DNA of 64,000 bases from Hymenolepis diminuta (lineage: Eukaryota > Platyhelminthes > Cestoda > Cyclophyllidea > Hymenolepididae): assembly GCA_900708905.1 (NCBI GenBank), contig CAADRB010000057.1, positions 476,363-540,362 on the forward strand. Direction: 5' to 3'. The position numbers and the translations under genes were made by a program. Positions within the stretch are counted from its first letter, which is position 1, and every line of letters begins with the position of its first letter. Positions 45,061-58,968 of this stretch are shown here, piece after piece. The notes beneath the pieces were generated by a model. The model was not told where the DNA came from and did not search any database. It saw only the letters and a list, made by a program, of their open reading frames with translations.

Positions 45061-46125
45061 GTCTTGTTAAACCCGTTTCTCTCCCAAATGGAGCCATGTC
45101 AAAAGTGGTTGTACAATATGCAGGCGAGGTTGCAATCTCGCATCATTAAAGTCTTATATGCTCGGCATTACTTTCAAGAGGCAATAATTTTTATCGAAGA
45201 AAATTAAAATAAACGACTTGCTAGTAATTATTCATTAAATTTATATTTTGTTAGACCGTACCAAAAGTATGTATTGTTTCTTGGCATAATTTTTAGCAAT
45301 TTGCGGGAAATTTGTTTAATTCCCTGTTATTATTGGGTTTTGGCTTTTGTGGGGTATTTTTGGAGGAAATCAGGCGTGAATATCTAAACATGGAATCTGA
45401 GAATTTCAAGCATTGGCAATGACTTTCCTTTTAATATTGTGCACATCACTTTATAATTTTTCCTAGTTTTAGCGTTTGTATTGAAACATTAATGAGAATT
45501 TTATCCTAAGAATTCGATATCAGCAACTCAACCTTTTTGTATAAAAAGTTATATGAACTTTCATTATTTCGTTTAAAATTTTGATTCCCTTCTTTTTCTT
45601 GGGTATGTAATCAGTAGCCGCATTTCGCTCATTTCACGCATTTCACTGACCGCATACGGAGTTTGCCGATTAACACAAAGAAGGGACCAGAACGGGTTTC
45701 GTCTCGATCAAAGCTTACTAGAAAACCCACTTGCTGGAATAGGGGAAAATCAACTTCAAGTAAACGTTTCTCGAAATGAATTTCCCTTGTGACATACATG
45801 AGGCTGTTCTGGGCCACTGCTAGGTGGCACTATAGTTACAGTTGCTCACACCTAGAAGAAAAATGGAAGAAAACATGTAATTTCTTTTTCATTTAGAAAA
45901 TACATTTGCTTAAATCAATCCGAAAATGACTGGTTGCCAATTAATGCAACGGTATCGAAATTTTATTTCCCTGTACGAGCATTGAAAATCAATAATCGAT
46001 GATGTGATTAACTATGGATGAAACCCGTGAGCTTCGAATGCATTTGATGGCCTTGCTAATAATGTACCCATTTTTTGAATGCTTTGTGGCAACTCAAATG
46101 ATAGATTTAACAAAACTATTAACAA

Positions 46126-47679
46126 ATGACCAAAATTATACTATTGGAAGGAAGGACTTATTATGATTGTGATTATCCGAACAAATCTTACGAACACATG
46201 AGTGAACATTTATTTGAAATCAGATTAGCATATAATCCACACTCCAAACATATACATACATCGATTCATTTGCCTAAATCACGTCACACATCACGTTGGA
46301 CTCCATGCCGTTCTGCAAAAATGCCAAGAAATGAATCACACCTAAACCATGTCGTATCTTTAATGAGCCAAAGAGTAAAACAACCAAATTTTGCCTCGTC
46401 AAGTACATTCCCAGACCGAAATGTCAATACTCCTTCTTTTGCCAGTGACACTAGGAAAAATCCTTTCACTAGTAGAGAGAGAATATCAAGTTGCATTTCA
46501 AATAATTCCGATGATACCTGCATAACTATAAGCGTGACAGCTGATTCCGAAAGCACAGAAAAATCTATAGCACCAATCACATGCCGACGGAAGACGAATC
46601 TTAAATCACTCCGCAGAAGATTGATACCCGGACGGCAAAATAGTAATGCTCAAAACCAGATTAGAGAGACTATTGCAGAAATACGTCAAAGTATAGGCAC
46701 CATTAATCAAAATAGGGATGAAATCCATCAAGAAAGAAAAGATTCAAAGTTAATTGATATGCTGGCTGATATCAGGGATAGCTTGATTGCGATGCCAAAT
46801 GAAGGCCTATCCACTACCACAACTGATGGAGAGGTAATGAAAGCGGTTGAAGATATTCGAAAAAGTATCTCCTTGCTTCGAGACCCGTTTACTTCGAAGA
46901 GGAGTGGCGGTGAAATTCTAAAAATGGGGAAGGCTAGAAAATCGGAAGTCAAACCAACTCAAAACGATGTGCTAATGGACGCCATTTTGGAAATTCAGGA
47001 AGGAGTAAAAGATTTGGAAGATAATATTCAAACCCAAGAGGACAAAGAGACCGAATATGTCTCCAGTGCAGAAAGTGATATTCAACCGTGCCTGAAATTA
47101 TTCACCGATGGAGATATAAATACATTTCCATCTAATATTAATCTTGCGAAATCGACTAACACCGTGGTTACTAGTATAAATAAATTAATTAAGACATTGG
47201 ACATAATATCCCGGCAGCTGGAATTGATATATAAAGGAGAGGGGGGAGACAAATCAGAAAGGAAGATGAAAGGTACTATATCCACAGAGAGCATTAGTGA
47301 AAAATTGGATAAGTATATGGATAATAAGAAGAAAGAAGCGGCAAGACCATATCAATTCGTTCTGCCTCCGTTTGTTCCACCCCCTATTTTTATAGCACCA
47401 TATTTTAGACCTTCCTTACCGTCTTACCAGTCAGCACAACCTCAAACGGCCCCCTTGACGTGTTATTCTATGTCGGAGGGTCAGTCATCTCCGTCTGGAT
47501 TAAAACAAGGCGCCTCCTCATACTATGGAGATCAATCATCCGGGTCGCAAAATAAACATCATGTGAGAGATTTCCCCACGTCTTTTACTCTCAGTTTCGT
47601 TGGAAATGAGGGTCGAAATGGAAGATCTGATTATCCGTCAGATTGCGCTAATCGTATTTTCCTTTGCAATGAAATTTGA
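46126..47679 (+). CDS. Single-exon EIRxSI-repeat protein, short paralogue of the 42203 gene
   Basis: Complete frame of 517 codons from ATG 46126; a later ATG at 46198 (MSEHLFEIR) is an alternative start. The N-terminal part is basic and Ser-rich. About residues 178-300 hold four repeats: IAEIRQSIGTIN, LADIRDSLIAM, VEDIRKSISLLR and ILEIQEGVKDLED. A Pro-rich stretch VLPPFVPPPIFIAPYFRP matches the position and shape of PRFLAPMFRPP in the 42203 product. The C-terminus FPTSFTLSFVGNEG ... IFLCNEI matches the end of the 30034-33198 protein (FTFSFVGPQ ... FKCSRI). This ties the three EIRxSI genes into one family. No membrane helix or enzyme motif. Function unknown. Confidence 0.8.
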   Translation: MTKIILLEGRTYYDCDYPNKSYEHMSEHLFEIRLAYNPHSKHIHTSIHLPKSRHTSRWTPCRSAKMPRNESHLNHVVSLMSQRVKQPNFASSSTFPDRNVNTPSFASDTRKNPFTSRERISSCISNNSDDTCITISVTADSESTEKSIAPITCRRKTNLKSLRRRLIPGRQNSNAQNQIRETIAEIRQSIGTINQNRDEIHQERKDSKLIDMLADIRDSLIAMPNEGLSTTTTDGEVMKAVEDIRKSISLLRDPFTSKRSGGEILKMGKARKSEVKPTQNDVLMDAILEIQEGVKDLEDNIQTQEDKETEYVSSAESDIQPCLKLFTDGDINTFPSNINLAKSTNTVVTSINKLIKTLDIISRQLELIYKGEGGDKSERKMKGTISTESISEKLDKYMDNKKKEAARPYQFVLPPFVPPPIFIAPYFRPSLPSYQSAQPQTAPLTCYSMSEGQSSPSGLKQGASSYYGDQSSGSQNKHHVRDFPTSFTLSFVGNEGRNGRSDYPSDCANRIFLCNEI

Positions 47680-50600
47680 TTCCTAATTCCATTCATTTAT
47701 CATTCTTGGATTTTAAAAGAAATCTTTAATTCATGCACCCTGCCTTATTTTAATTCTTACTGCAATATGGTCACCTTGTGAATTCCCACCGAATTAGAAA
47801 GTTTGGAAGCATAAATCAAGTTAACAACTGAGCTGCTAGACCATCAAGGATCCTTTTTTCACTTTATCACTCTCGTATCTTGTAAGAAACTGTAAGGGTT
47901 AACAAGAACCGAGGTCGCCAATTTAGGAGTTGCCAAACTGTAAGAACTAATGAACTAGATCTTAATTGTAGAAGTTAAGACTATAGTTAATAACTAACAG
48001 CAGGAACAATAGTTCCAAAAAGTAGAACACCAAGATTTAACTAGGCCAAAACGTATTGATCAAACCACAGTGAGAAATCAAGCGAGTAGGAGAGAGATGA
48101 GGAACAAAGTGGATGAGAGGGGGGCATAGGAGTCGGTGAATGGCAAGCATGAGCCTACGCGTGCGTGTATGTGGAGTGGTAATACAAGGACAGTTTACAT
48201 GAGTCATTGGGGCTAGGATGTGCATGAGGTACGAGTGAAGTGTACTTTTGATGCAACGGGATGGTTATAGAAGGGGGGTGATCGGTAAACCCTTTTAGAC
48301 ATGACATATAGAAGGTTTTTAATTCACGTGGCCAAAAAGACCACCGAGGCTTCGTGAACGAAAAACCGTAGTATTTTCAAGGAATAGGAATAAAAGGTAG
48401 TTTTGGAAAGGCGTGGAGTCATCCTTCAGTCCCAAATAGATAGTCCACAAAAAGTGTTAAGTTATTGTTCATATTACAGATAAGAACTGAACATAAAGGA
48501 ATATAGCTTCAAATATATTACAGTTACCAAATAGTGAAGGAGGTAAAATGCGCAGACGTCTTTACGCTGTCTATCTCAAATGGATATCTCTTTGTATTGG
48601 ATTTAGGACACATCCCATGTTCTAAAACATTTCCCTTCTGTTAATGGGCTGGCCAATGAAAACAGACAAAATTCCAATAGACAGAATAGTCATTTATATC
48701 TGCAGAGTAAACGTATTCAAACTATTTTGGGGCTGGCAATTTAGAGATTCTGGGCAAAAAATTTATTCATTCCAAGGTTTACGATGCCTACAACTATTAC
48801 TAACTTATGCTACCAATTTTCCTTATTTTTGATTAGAAATCAATATTATATATTATTATACTGAATTGCGTGCAAAACGTTGCAATTCAAATAACTGACC
48901 GTGGTGCTCATGTCCTGATTTTGTAAATAAACTTAAAGCACATCAAGTTAAACATTATAGGATAATTAGAAGTTCATCGTGATGATTTTGTGTCATTACC
49001 ATTTGCTATGGTAGAGATACGAATACGAAGATATGCGAAAATTGAGATTGGTGTTGCACATAAAATGAATAACCGATCTTAGAATTTTAAAGAGAGGAAG
49101 GTCTCAACTGAATAATATGAGACCGGCGATAAAATGAGGAATTATAATTTTATAAGGAACTATTTCATGCTGACCATTTGTATGGTCTTGATTAAACGCT
49201 AATCTCAAATCCTTACTCGACTTTTCACACTGCTTAACATGTAAAATCTTAAAAATTTCGACTCCTTGAATAAGAAATTTGCAGCAGCGGATGATTATTG
49301 CTTTCAAATGCAAATTAGGATGTTCAGAGTATTAGCTGCTTACCGTGAAGCCTGGGAGGGCTAAACATCTATTCCTGAGTCAATAACTTGCCAACCCAAA
49401 AGTAAAAAGACGGAGAATAAAGGCATATAAATGTTAGGTTAAATCAAGATTAAAACAAAAATACTAACAATTAGACTGATCTAGAATAAGATCAGGCAAT
49501 TGTCCCAAAATAAATGACAGATAAAAGCCGATTTAGTTTTTGGTAATTGGGGGTTAATTAAATCAATGGATCTGAATACACAGTTTCGGAAATATTTAGC
49601 GCTTATTTTTTAGAAAACTTTTCTCTCTCCGCTTCGTTTTCTTAAAATCAATTGACTCGTCCATGTTGATGAACAATTGACAAACATACACGTTTTCATT
49701 ATCCCTCATCGGATTGAGAGTGCCATTGTTAGGATTAGTTCATGTATTCCGAGTCATTTATATTTTTAACTTGAAAAATTCGATTCTGGGTAAATAGAGG
49801 CTACCTTACCGGACTTCTTATAATAGTTCACCCCTTCTAGTAAGTAGTGAAGTTACTATTCGGCAAGTTAATATTGAACATATTCGGAAGGCCGTGATAG
49901 AGGATTGGTTCTAGATAAGCTGTGCTTTTAATCTTATTGAAAATTGCGGAAATTGGAGCCTTACAAGTTGCTGACTGGTTCTAAAGATGTTGTGAGTTAC
50001 GGCTTTGAGGACCATTATATTTGTGTATTTTCTCCAGCGTGCATCCATACGGTTTTATCGAGGGTCACCCGCATGTCAAACTCAGCATAAACTCGTATGA
50101 GTATATCTAGTAATACTTTTAAAACACTAAAACTACTCATTATGCGTAGGTCATTGGGTTATTCAAAATGTTCAAAGATCCGAACCTCTTTTGTGTCCGA
50201 CACTTTCAGCTTCAATTTGAGATGGAATAATTCAGGTAGACCTCTTTAATATAAGATTGAGAGTAAGGTCAGATCAAAGATCCTTTTGAACTATGTCGGA
50301 TTCCTCTGTGCATTAAAAAGATTTTTTTGAGTCTCGAAATATATTCATAAGTGTTGAGAGAAAGTTCCTGGCACTGTTCAAAATGTTCCCAGAGTACAAC
50401 CAATCAGTTAAATGCTACACTATTGCTCATATGGGAAGGCTATTAAATGCCTTCCCTAAGCCGATGAAGATTAAAACATGACTCTTTTGATCAATAACAT
50501 TTTAAATAAGCATTTCAATGACTAAAATTTACAGATCAGTTGACGCTTCCTTGTGGAAGCTATATGGTGTCCACTCGAAATATTATCTCAATCCGTTATC

Positions 50601-53600
50601 TAATACAGATGCTGAAAATTTACCGAATATATACACCTTTAACTAATTGGATCATTCATTTTGCGTCTTCTCTTAAACAGCGATATCATGGCGATATGAT
50701 GTGTTTAATATTAAATATTTATAAAATGATAGGATTGTGTTAATTTACAGATAGTAATTGCTTTTTAGCGACTATATTCTGCCTTATCTCTCTCTGGGTC
50801 TGAGTCTAGTAATGGTAATGGGTCTGCGTGGCCTAGCAACATCTATTGGGTACATCGATCACAGCGGCAGAAGCTAGACATTCCAGCATAGCAGCAGTGA
50901 TTAATGGATTTTACTTTACGGCAAGAGAACGGTGGGAAATGAGGGCTTTAGGATTCAGAATTCAGAAGAAGAGGAACTGATTAACGAATAAGGATACAAA
51001 AGGGAAAGGTCTAACTTGGATAAGTAAGTGAATAATAATGATAAAATGGAACAGAATAAAAAGGATTGGACAAAAGACACAAAAGAGACTTAAATGAATA
51101 AATAATAAATGAGAAGGTTGGTTGGGATCTCATAACAGAAGGAGGAGACCAAAAGGATTAAAGAAAAAAACGTCTTTTGCGGTAAACACTTACTGAGCAG
51201 AGGAACTCCGTAAAATACGTTTGACACTTTACCATACAAATAAAACCATGCGTAACCTGCCATTAAGTGCTTAAATCAGGGTTGTACTCTGAATACAATC
51301 GTTACATCATTTTATTTCTCAAAAGATTTCGCCCTATTCTGCCTCATGTTCAATATCTACAAATCTCAATTTGGATGTGTTTTTGATAGTAATATATCGA
51401 CCGCGCATTAGAAGATTCCTGGTTTGTATCCTGGCGTGCTTGTCAATAAAGTAGCACTAATCCCCCGATAAACTACTTTTATAATCTGACTGAGATAGGA
51501 TTAGAAATATCCTCTTTAAGATCTAATGACATTAAGGGTTAACAGGATGCTATAACCTTTCTCAAATCAGAAGAACGAGAGTCTATATGGACAGTCGAAG
51601 AGGATGGAGAGGTAGTTCTGGGAAAGGGGACTGGTTTACAGTTCTAAAGAGCGTGCGTGAAAGTGGACTTGTGTGTAAAAACTAAATAAATTGTGCTTAA
51701 AAATACTTTTTGGTTTTGTTTCCTTTGTGGCAGTTTTTGGCTGAGCAGACGTATGAGTCATTATATGAGGGCAAGAAGAGCAGTATTAATGGGTGCCCTC
51801 AGCACACATATTAAAAAATCGGGATTGAGCACAATAAATTTCCGATTATCTCCACATATAGGGTGTGGTATCCGTGCTATAATGTCGGACCCTTTGAGTA
51901 CGATTGATCTCCCTCCTTCCCCACATGTATCTAGTTTATCTATCTATTCAGTTATACTTCTCAAAGTATAAAACTATGTGAACTAGCCCAGACGTGTATA
52001 GATTTCTTAGGCTTATTTAAGTCACCTTTACTGTCTCTTATGCTCAAACGATTTACATAATTAAAATGCGTATTTTTGCAATACTAAGAATAATAATTAA
52101 TTAAATAAAAGCTAGCATGACCTTACTTATTCAAATCCCGCTCCGTATCCTCATCAAGATTACAGACACAAGTCTATAAACATCTATTCTTAAGTGGAAC
52201 CAAAACAATAAATTCCCTCACACCGAGCACTGTCTTAGCCAACAGTCCAAGTTAAAACACGGTAAGTAGCGGAATGAAATGAAAATGGCAAACATCCTAA
52301 CACAAAATTTAATAAGAAGTTCCATATGAAGAGTTTATTTTATCCAAGTTTTCCAAACCCAGGGCAATACTGCCTTACTTTGAACCATATCTTAAATATA
52401 CCCTTCCCGGAAGCTATCCGCACTAATGAGCCTCTCAGTTATGCAGTTCGAAGTGAAAATCTGCACTTCAACACCTCTATAATTCGATGCTTGACTTTCA
52501 AACTTGAGCACAATCTGTGCTCACAACTTAAATGCTTCTTCATACAGCTTTATGCTACACTTTAGCTGCTTTTAAAGATTTTACGTGTGAGGTCTTTTTG
52601 AGAATTTCATATTTATCAACTCTGACAATCTTCATTCTTATAAAGCAGTGCAGGTGTGTTTCCCGATCGTGCCTTTTCAAAACTTAGCACCAAGTGTTCA
52701 CCTAAATCAGAAGTGATTCTGAAATGTACTTGATTGATGAGTGTCTCCAGTTCCATTGCAAGTCAGCATATTTTTCTTTGGTTTCAATGTCTATTCACTC
52801 ATGTGTTCACGTTTTAAAGTATTCTGATTTTCTAAAGTTATCTATTTGTGCTGAATCTTCTTTAATTCCATTTAAATTGTACTGAGATCTTTCTGAATGC
52901 TCTCTGCACCTCCATTCATAGATGAAGTGTTCATTTCATCATAGCTCCTCCGTAAATGTTTGGAAGTTAATACAAATGAACTTGTTCTATGGCTGACTTT
53001 CGTTGAGAAATTTCCTCGTTGTCATCGAATATGACGCTCAAACTCGTCAAATATTTGACATTCGCTAGATGTTGCCACACCATTGGTCGAAATCTTGGCT
53101 TCAGTTTAATTCTTGCGGGATTGCAAGAAATTCTGAACTTGTGAAGAACAGTTGGAGAAAGCGCCAAATTTTCCCAAAGAACACTGATGAACACTAACGT
53201 AAATGCCAAGAGAATGAGAATATACGAGCCTGCTTTGTAAAAACATGCTTCAGCAAATGGTTATCCAAATTCAACCACGTGTATCGATTGGCGAGACGCA
53301 TTCACTCATCACGATCTTAGAGATTCAATGAGACCTAGAAAGTTTGAAAAAAGTCTTTCTGAGTGAGAAAATTAGGGCAACTAGCAATAGCCGGGAACAA
53401 AACTTTTCGAAGTGCAATAAAATGGAAATTAGCAAATAATCCATTTATTCTACACAATTAATCGCTAATTTCCCCTTCTAGTGCAGTGAAAATAATATGA
53501 AAGGACAGCTGAATTATTGCTCACTTAATTTGTTACAAAATATTCAGTATTGCTTAACCGTGCAGAAAATTTTGCTCCTTATATACACAGTTATAAGATA

Positions 53601-53712
53601 ATATCAATTTGAAAGTATCAGATTTCCCGTTAAAAGCAATTGGGAGAATCGTATTCAATCTCATGCTGTGAAACTTTATGGCACTGAAGATCTCCGTTTA
53701 TAGTTGTTGTCA

Positions 53713-53860
53713 TAAACTCCCAAATAACCTCCAAAGGCCAGAACTCAGAAATAGCGCGTAAATCCTCGAAAGGTAGGTTTTACTCTAAAATTATTTATGT
53801 CAACTACCCTGCAATTTAGCACATTTAAATAAACATGCAAATTTCATAAATAATTAACAA
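53713..53860 (+). repeat. Dispersed repeat family 2, copy 2
   Basis: Matches 24426-24545 (GGCCAGAACTCA and GCAATTTAGCACATTTAAA), with a longer spacer between the two conserved blocks. Confidence 0.6.
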
Positions 53861-54584
53861 TAAATTATTAATTATATTTTTCTCGGATGGGGATCCAACA
53901 GTTATAATGCCCACTCAATGAAACAAATAATCCTTTGTGTCATTTAAGCAACCTCGTCACATTTGGTCCGTCTGGGGCAGCCTTTAAAAGAAGTTACGAT
54001 CAGATTTTAAGGTCGTGGCCCCTAAAATGGAATAATTTATTCCAGTTTAATAAAACCATATACAAAAATTAGGGACCAAAGTACTGATTTTTCCTAACAA
54101 TATAGAACAAATCCAGCAAAAGTAAAAATATGTAATGAGAAGAATTCCCTTATAAGATTATTAAAAAGAAAATACACTGGGTGAATAAATCAATAAATAG
54201 CATGGTATTTCAATTAATTAAAAAGGGAATGGGTCGGTAAGACTCAATAGGACGTTCTAAGACATAAAAAGAAAGTGTAAAAGCATCTTCCAGGCTTATT
54301 GGAGTAATTTTAAATATTCTATCCCACTAAACATACCAAGGGCTATTTTATCCAAATACCCCAGGTTCAAAGGCCATACAACAATTAATCTTGCTTAAAA
54401 TCTCAATCCAAATTCAATTTCGATTTTATATCAGGAGTAGAACGACCATTGCATGCAGACATTGGCAATTCCATTTTTTCAAATTCAGTTTGATAGGAAA
54501 TTGAATTTGTAGATTTGTAGAGGAGGAAGAGCACGTCATCTGATCTCAATGGACTGTTAGGTAGTAATTGAGACTGCAAAGACC

Positions 54585-54981
54585 TTGCGGATTAAATTGT
54601 TTGCATTGTCTCAAGTGTCGGCAAGCGTTGATCCATCGACCAGCGGAAAATGCCGGTCTTTTGTCCAGCCGATTCTGACAAGAGTCCTCATTAGAAGTCA
54701 GTTTACCGTACCTACCATTAAAGGATTGGGTTGGATTGGTGTTGCTCGCCAAAAACCGACAGAGATGGGAATTAGATTTTTCTGGGCTCTACAGAGTACT
54801 CACACGAGGAATTCCGCATCTAACATTAACTCATTTCTCCTCCATTGGACACATCCTCACACCTTCAGATAAAGCAGAAGATGAAGATGGAGAAAATGAA
54901 ACAAACTACCCACAAACTCAGTCTCACGTGTCACCACCTACCTCCAGTCTAACCGCACTTAACTGCTCTTGCCGCTCGTAA
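54585..54981 (+). other. Coding-like patch, possible terminal exon of an unidentified gene
   Basis: GC-richer than its surroundings. One frame reads LPLKDWVGLVLLAKNRQRW, then LDFSGLYRVLTRGIPHLTL and an acidic, Ser-rich tail (DKAEDEDGENET) ending at TAA 54979-54981. In another frame, just upstream, a cysteine-rich CGLNCLHCLKCRQAL occurs. I could not join them with credible splice sites and recognise no family. It may be the last exon of a gene, a retroposon remnant or chance. Confidence 0.3.
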
Positions 54982-57900
54982 ATTCGCACAGAAAAAAGAA
55001 GAAACGTGATGTCAAGGACCTCAGATCTGGATATCTATGGCATGTATCTGTATCCATTTAAAAATTTTTCTCTTCTGTCTCTCCTTGAGCAGTTAAAAAA
55101 CTCCGCTGGGTTGAACTTTTCCGTTGGTTTTCGGATTTTCCGATTACTTGCTGCATCTATTTGATAGTCACTGTGTATTGTGTTTTGATAAATATAACTG
55201 GCAAACTGCTACAATTTATTCCCGATATCCATCCTATATAGAAATACATTCCAGACTGTCATTAGCGACGTTTAATGCGACCTTCAGAATCTTCAATGGA
55301 TCCATGAACAGTTCAGTATTACATTATTTGATAAATAGTACATAAATATTCAAACCGACCCCAATGTTTCTTGAATATCAGGTCACTTTAATAAATATAA
55401 ATGATGAATGAGTGGGAGAAAGATAATAGAATGTAAAATGAGTTATATATAATATTAACAGTCTATTTGTCTACTCAGGCGACATAAAATCTCATTAATA
55501 AATGACGGCTACTAACATTCACTCAAAATTCTCGGATGTACTTAATGAAATATGAATGATAGAATATAGCGGACTATTTCAAGTTAACTCTCACATTGTT
55601 TAATTCTCCTTCTTGTAGAATATCCTCAAATAAATTAGTTATAGTCTTAAGATACGCTTTTCAGTTAAGAGCTGGGCGCATGTTAATATAAAATTTAAAC
55701 ATTGGCTTAGATTTCCTAAATCCCCTCTAAATCCTTAGCTAGAATCTTTCAAATTCCGTAGAAGTGAATGTAATATCTTAAATAAAGTTATTTTTTATTT
55801 AATCTTTCTAGTTGCATTATGTGGTGAATAAATGCATCGAGCACAGCGATAAAGTGTTAAAGTCAGTGAACACCAAGTCCGAAATCCCGACACACATATA
55901 CGCGGTGTTGGTGTTGAGGTTAAATAGCCATTTAATGGAAGTGTCTTAGTTATCAGAAAAGTCAAATTGAAACGAACGGTTTTCCGAGAGAACATGCGTG
56001 ATGGGCTTCTGCCGGTTAGAACGTGACCTTTTATTTGCAAATATATGCTGTCTGATTGGTCAGTCAGTATGTAAGGGCAAATAACCTTAATTTCATATTA
56101 TTTCTCTTGAAATTAGCCAAGTCAATTTTTAAAATTATTTTTCTTTTTATTTATATGAGCCATGTTTTAAATAGTGAAATTTTTTATGACAGGTACCCAT
56201 ATCTAAAATAGTGTATGATAAAAATTATCATTTTTATTGTCCATGGTAAAGGACAATATAATTTAACAAGATTTAATCGATGTAAGGCATCATAAGTAAA
56301 GCCAACGGAGACAGTTGAGAAGGAGTGGATAATGAAGTCCAGACATCAAGAACCTTATTTTATTTAAACTCTAGGGGCAATGAGTTGTCCATATTCGCAT
56401 AAGAATTACATTTCAATGTTCAATGTACTAACTGTCAAGGTCACTGATCTGACTCATGGGTGGAATTATTTCCGCGATATTCATAATCGTTTCCGCAGGC
56501 TGATTTATTTCCCCCAATCATTTGTCCTTTTATCTTTTAACCTGTGTATTATAGAACATCCCTTAAATTACTTATCCCAACTTCATTCAAATAAATAACA
56601 ACTATGGACATAAAAGCTATGAATTCGGTGTTAAGACTTATTGTGATTGTCTCTGATCATGATATATTCCTCCATATTTAATATCTAATCAAACCTACTT
56701 TTGATTGCATTCGAGCATGTAAATTAATCATTTCAACTCAGTATTGCTACATCTAAGAATGCTTAAATCGGAAGTAATATATGTAGGAAATTATTGCATA
56801 TTTTCGGTGTGGGTTTAGCTAAGTATGTGTCACGTTCCATCCATCATTTGTAAATATGTATTTTTTAAAAAAGAAAGCTATTTTGACGCCTTGTGTACCA
56901 GTGCACATGTAGCAGAATAAGATCGATAGTATGTCAGCACGCACGAAATCGGCCAACTACAGTTCGGCATGCAGTGACCTTCAGGCGAATGTGCACATAA
57001 CTGCCCACCGATCTTGCAGTAACTATTTCAGCAGGTAAGGTCTTGGATGCCTGCCTTTTTTGCCTATCTCTCTAAAATTAGAATCCTATTTGTGTCCAGT
57101 TTTATAATTCAACAATAAAAATAAATAATATCTCAAAGCAGACTTCTAAAGTCGATAATCAGTAAAACTAGAATTCATTAATTTATTTGAATTATTTTAG
57201 AGGAAGTTTTATTAGAGGATGGACTCTAGTTTAGAGAGGAGCAAGTGTAGGATAAAAGTACTAAGCTAGGCTACAGTCGTTCTTAATCTTTCGAGCTCAG
57301 CTATCACGCGAGAGGGATGAGTCAATGTCGTAACAGAATATTCCATCGGAGAAGGATAAAAAACAGGCGGTAACCCTAAAACCATTAAACTGAAATCAAT
57401 GGATGGAGTAATGTTCACCATGCAGGTGCAGGATTAACGGAAGAAATGGACAAACTGAGTCCTGGTCGGGGATGAAATATTTATCCACAATTATATGAAG
57501 CAAATAATAAGTCGGATAAAAATCAATAAGCAAACCATGGTAAGAAATAAAGGCAAAAAAGCTTCTTTTCTTATTGTCGGACAGTATAAAACATAAAATA
57601 CTAGTGGAGAAGTTACATCCTCTCAGAAAATTTCATCACAACATCATAACTAGTGCCAACTAGTAAATCTTTGGCATATAAAGTCGATAAGTCTATCTAG
57701 ATGTAAATGAGTAGTCGGTTAGTAACTGAATACAATTACTACAAACATAATCTAAAAAACAATCTATCGTATTTTAGACTAGATCTTTTTGTACGGAATT
57801 TAATGACTTTATCTGGATTTTTTTACTCTCAACCGTCGGATCTTGCTGTGGAGAACACAGTCTCTACAATAAATCCCATTGAATATAATTCATCTTACTA

Positions 57901-58968
57901 TTTTTAAAATTTAGATGCTTCTCGTGATTAAGAGCGGTTGTTATGATTAATAGTGATAATAGAGAGGTGATTTTTTTCTGAGATCTTTCAAGATAGCCCA
58001 TAAGCCTAACTTTTGGAAAGACACGCTTCCACGATTATCAAGGATCCTTGTGAAATATCGGCAGCAATAAATGAATGCTATGCTTGCATTAAGTGTATAC
58101 TCACAGATCGGATACGTACGCATCAATTAGATTAGAGATGATTTTGGCAAAGGGTTGAGAAAAATGACAAAACTAAATTTGTGTCAGAAAATGTCCAAAA
58201 GTTATCGTTGGTGTGATAAATAAATATTAAGTTGGAAATACCAACAAGAATATTTCACTAAAATAGGAGTCAATAATAAATACCATGAGATGATTTTTGT
58301 GGGTTACTTTACAAGGCAAACTATTTGGTAATTGTACTATAAACAATGACTAACGACAAAAAGAAATCAAAGGAAAAATTTCTCTTATGCAATAGGAGCT
58401 TATATCTTGAGCAGTTAATTGAATTTGATTGATGGGATATTCGACCATTTATCATTTGCCTTTTAACTCCACTTGAAATTGAGAAGTACAAAACACTACA
58501 GGCACTACATTTTGTTGAATTCAATCCAAATCCTACCTGCCGAATTTGTGGTTATTTTTACAGCTGCGATTATTGAGTGATTAGGACTGAAACGAGCTCA
58601 AACTAAAGTTATTGTATTTATGCACCATTTGAGAATATTTAAAAGCTTCCTCAAAAAATTAATTCATTAATATTACGCGAAGTAAAAATGAAGAAAATAG
58701 TTTTAGTCTTAACATTCCAGATGCTAAACTTTGGCGATTTAAAAACGTCACACTGCTTTTACTTGTAGAATTGACATACATTCACTTTATAAGTACCTAA
58801 CGATCTAAAAGTTCGTAAGAAATAAAATGAACTCCGATGTGTAAAGCCTCCACAACTTAAAAGTTAAAATTGGTGTATACTTAAACTTTGAGTAAGTTTT
58901 GACCTACGTTTGACGGAGCCACAAATAAATTATCGTTGAATATCCTATACTTTTGACATCCAGAGATT

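Noticed and set aside
51400..51445. Pol III B-box-like TGGTTTGTATCCTGG
   Set aside because: Poor match to the consensus, no A box and no second copy seen in the window.
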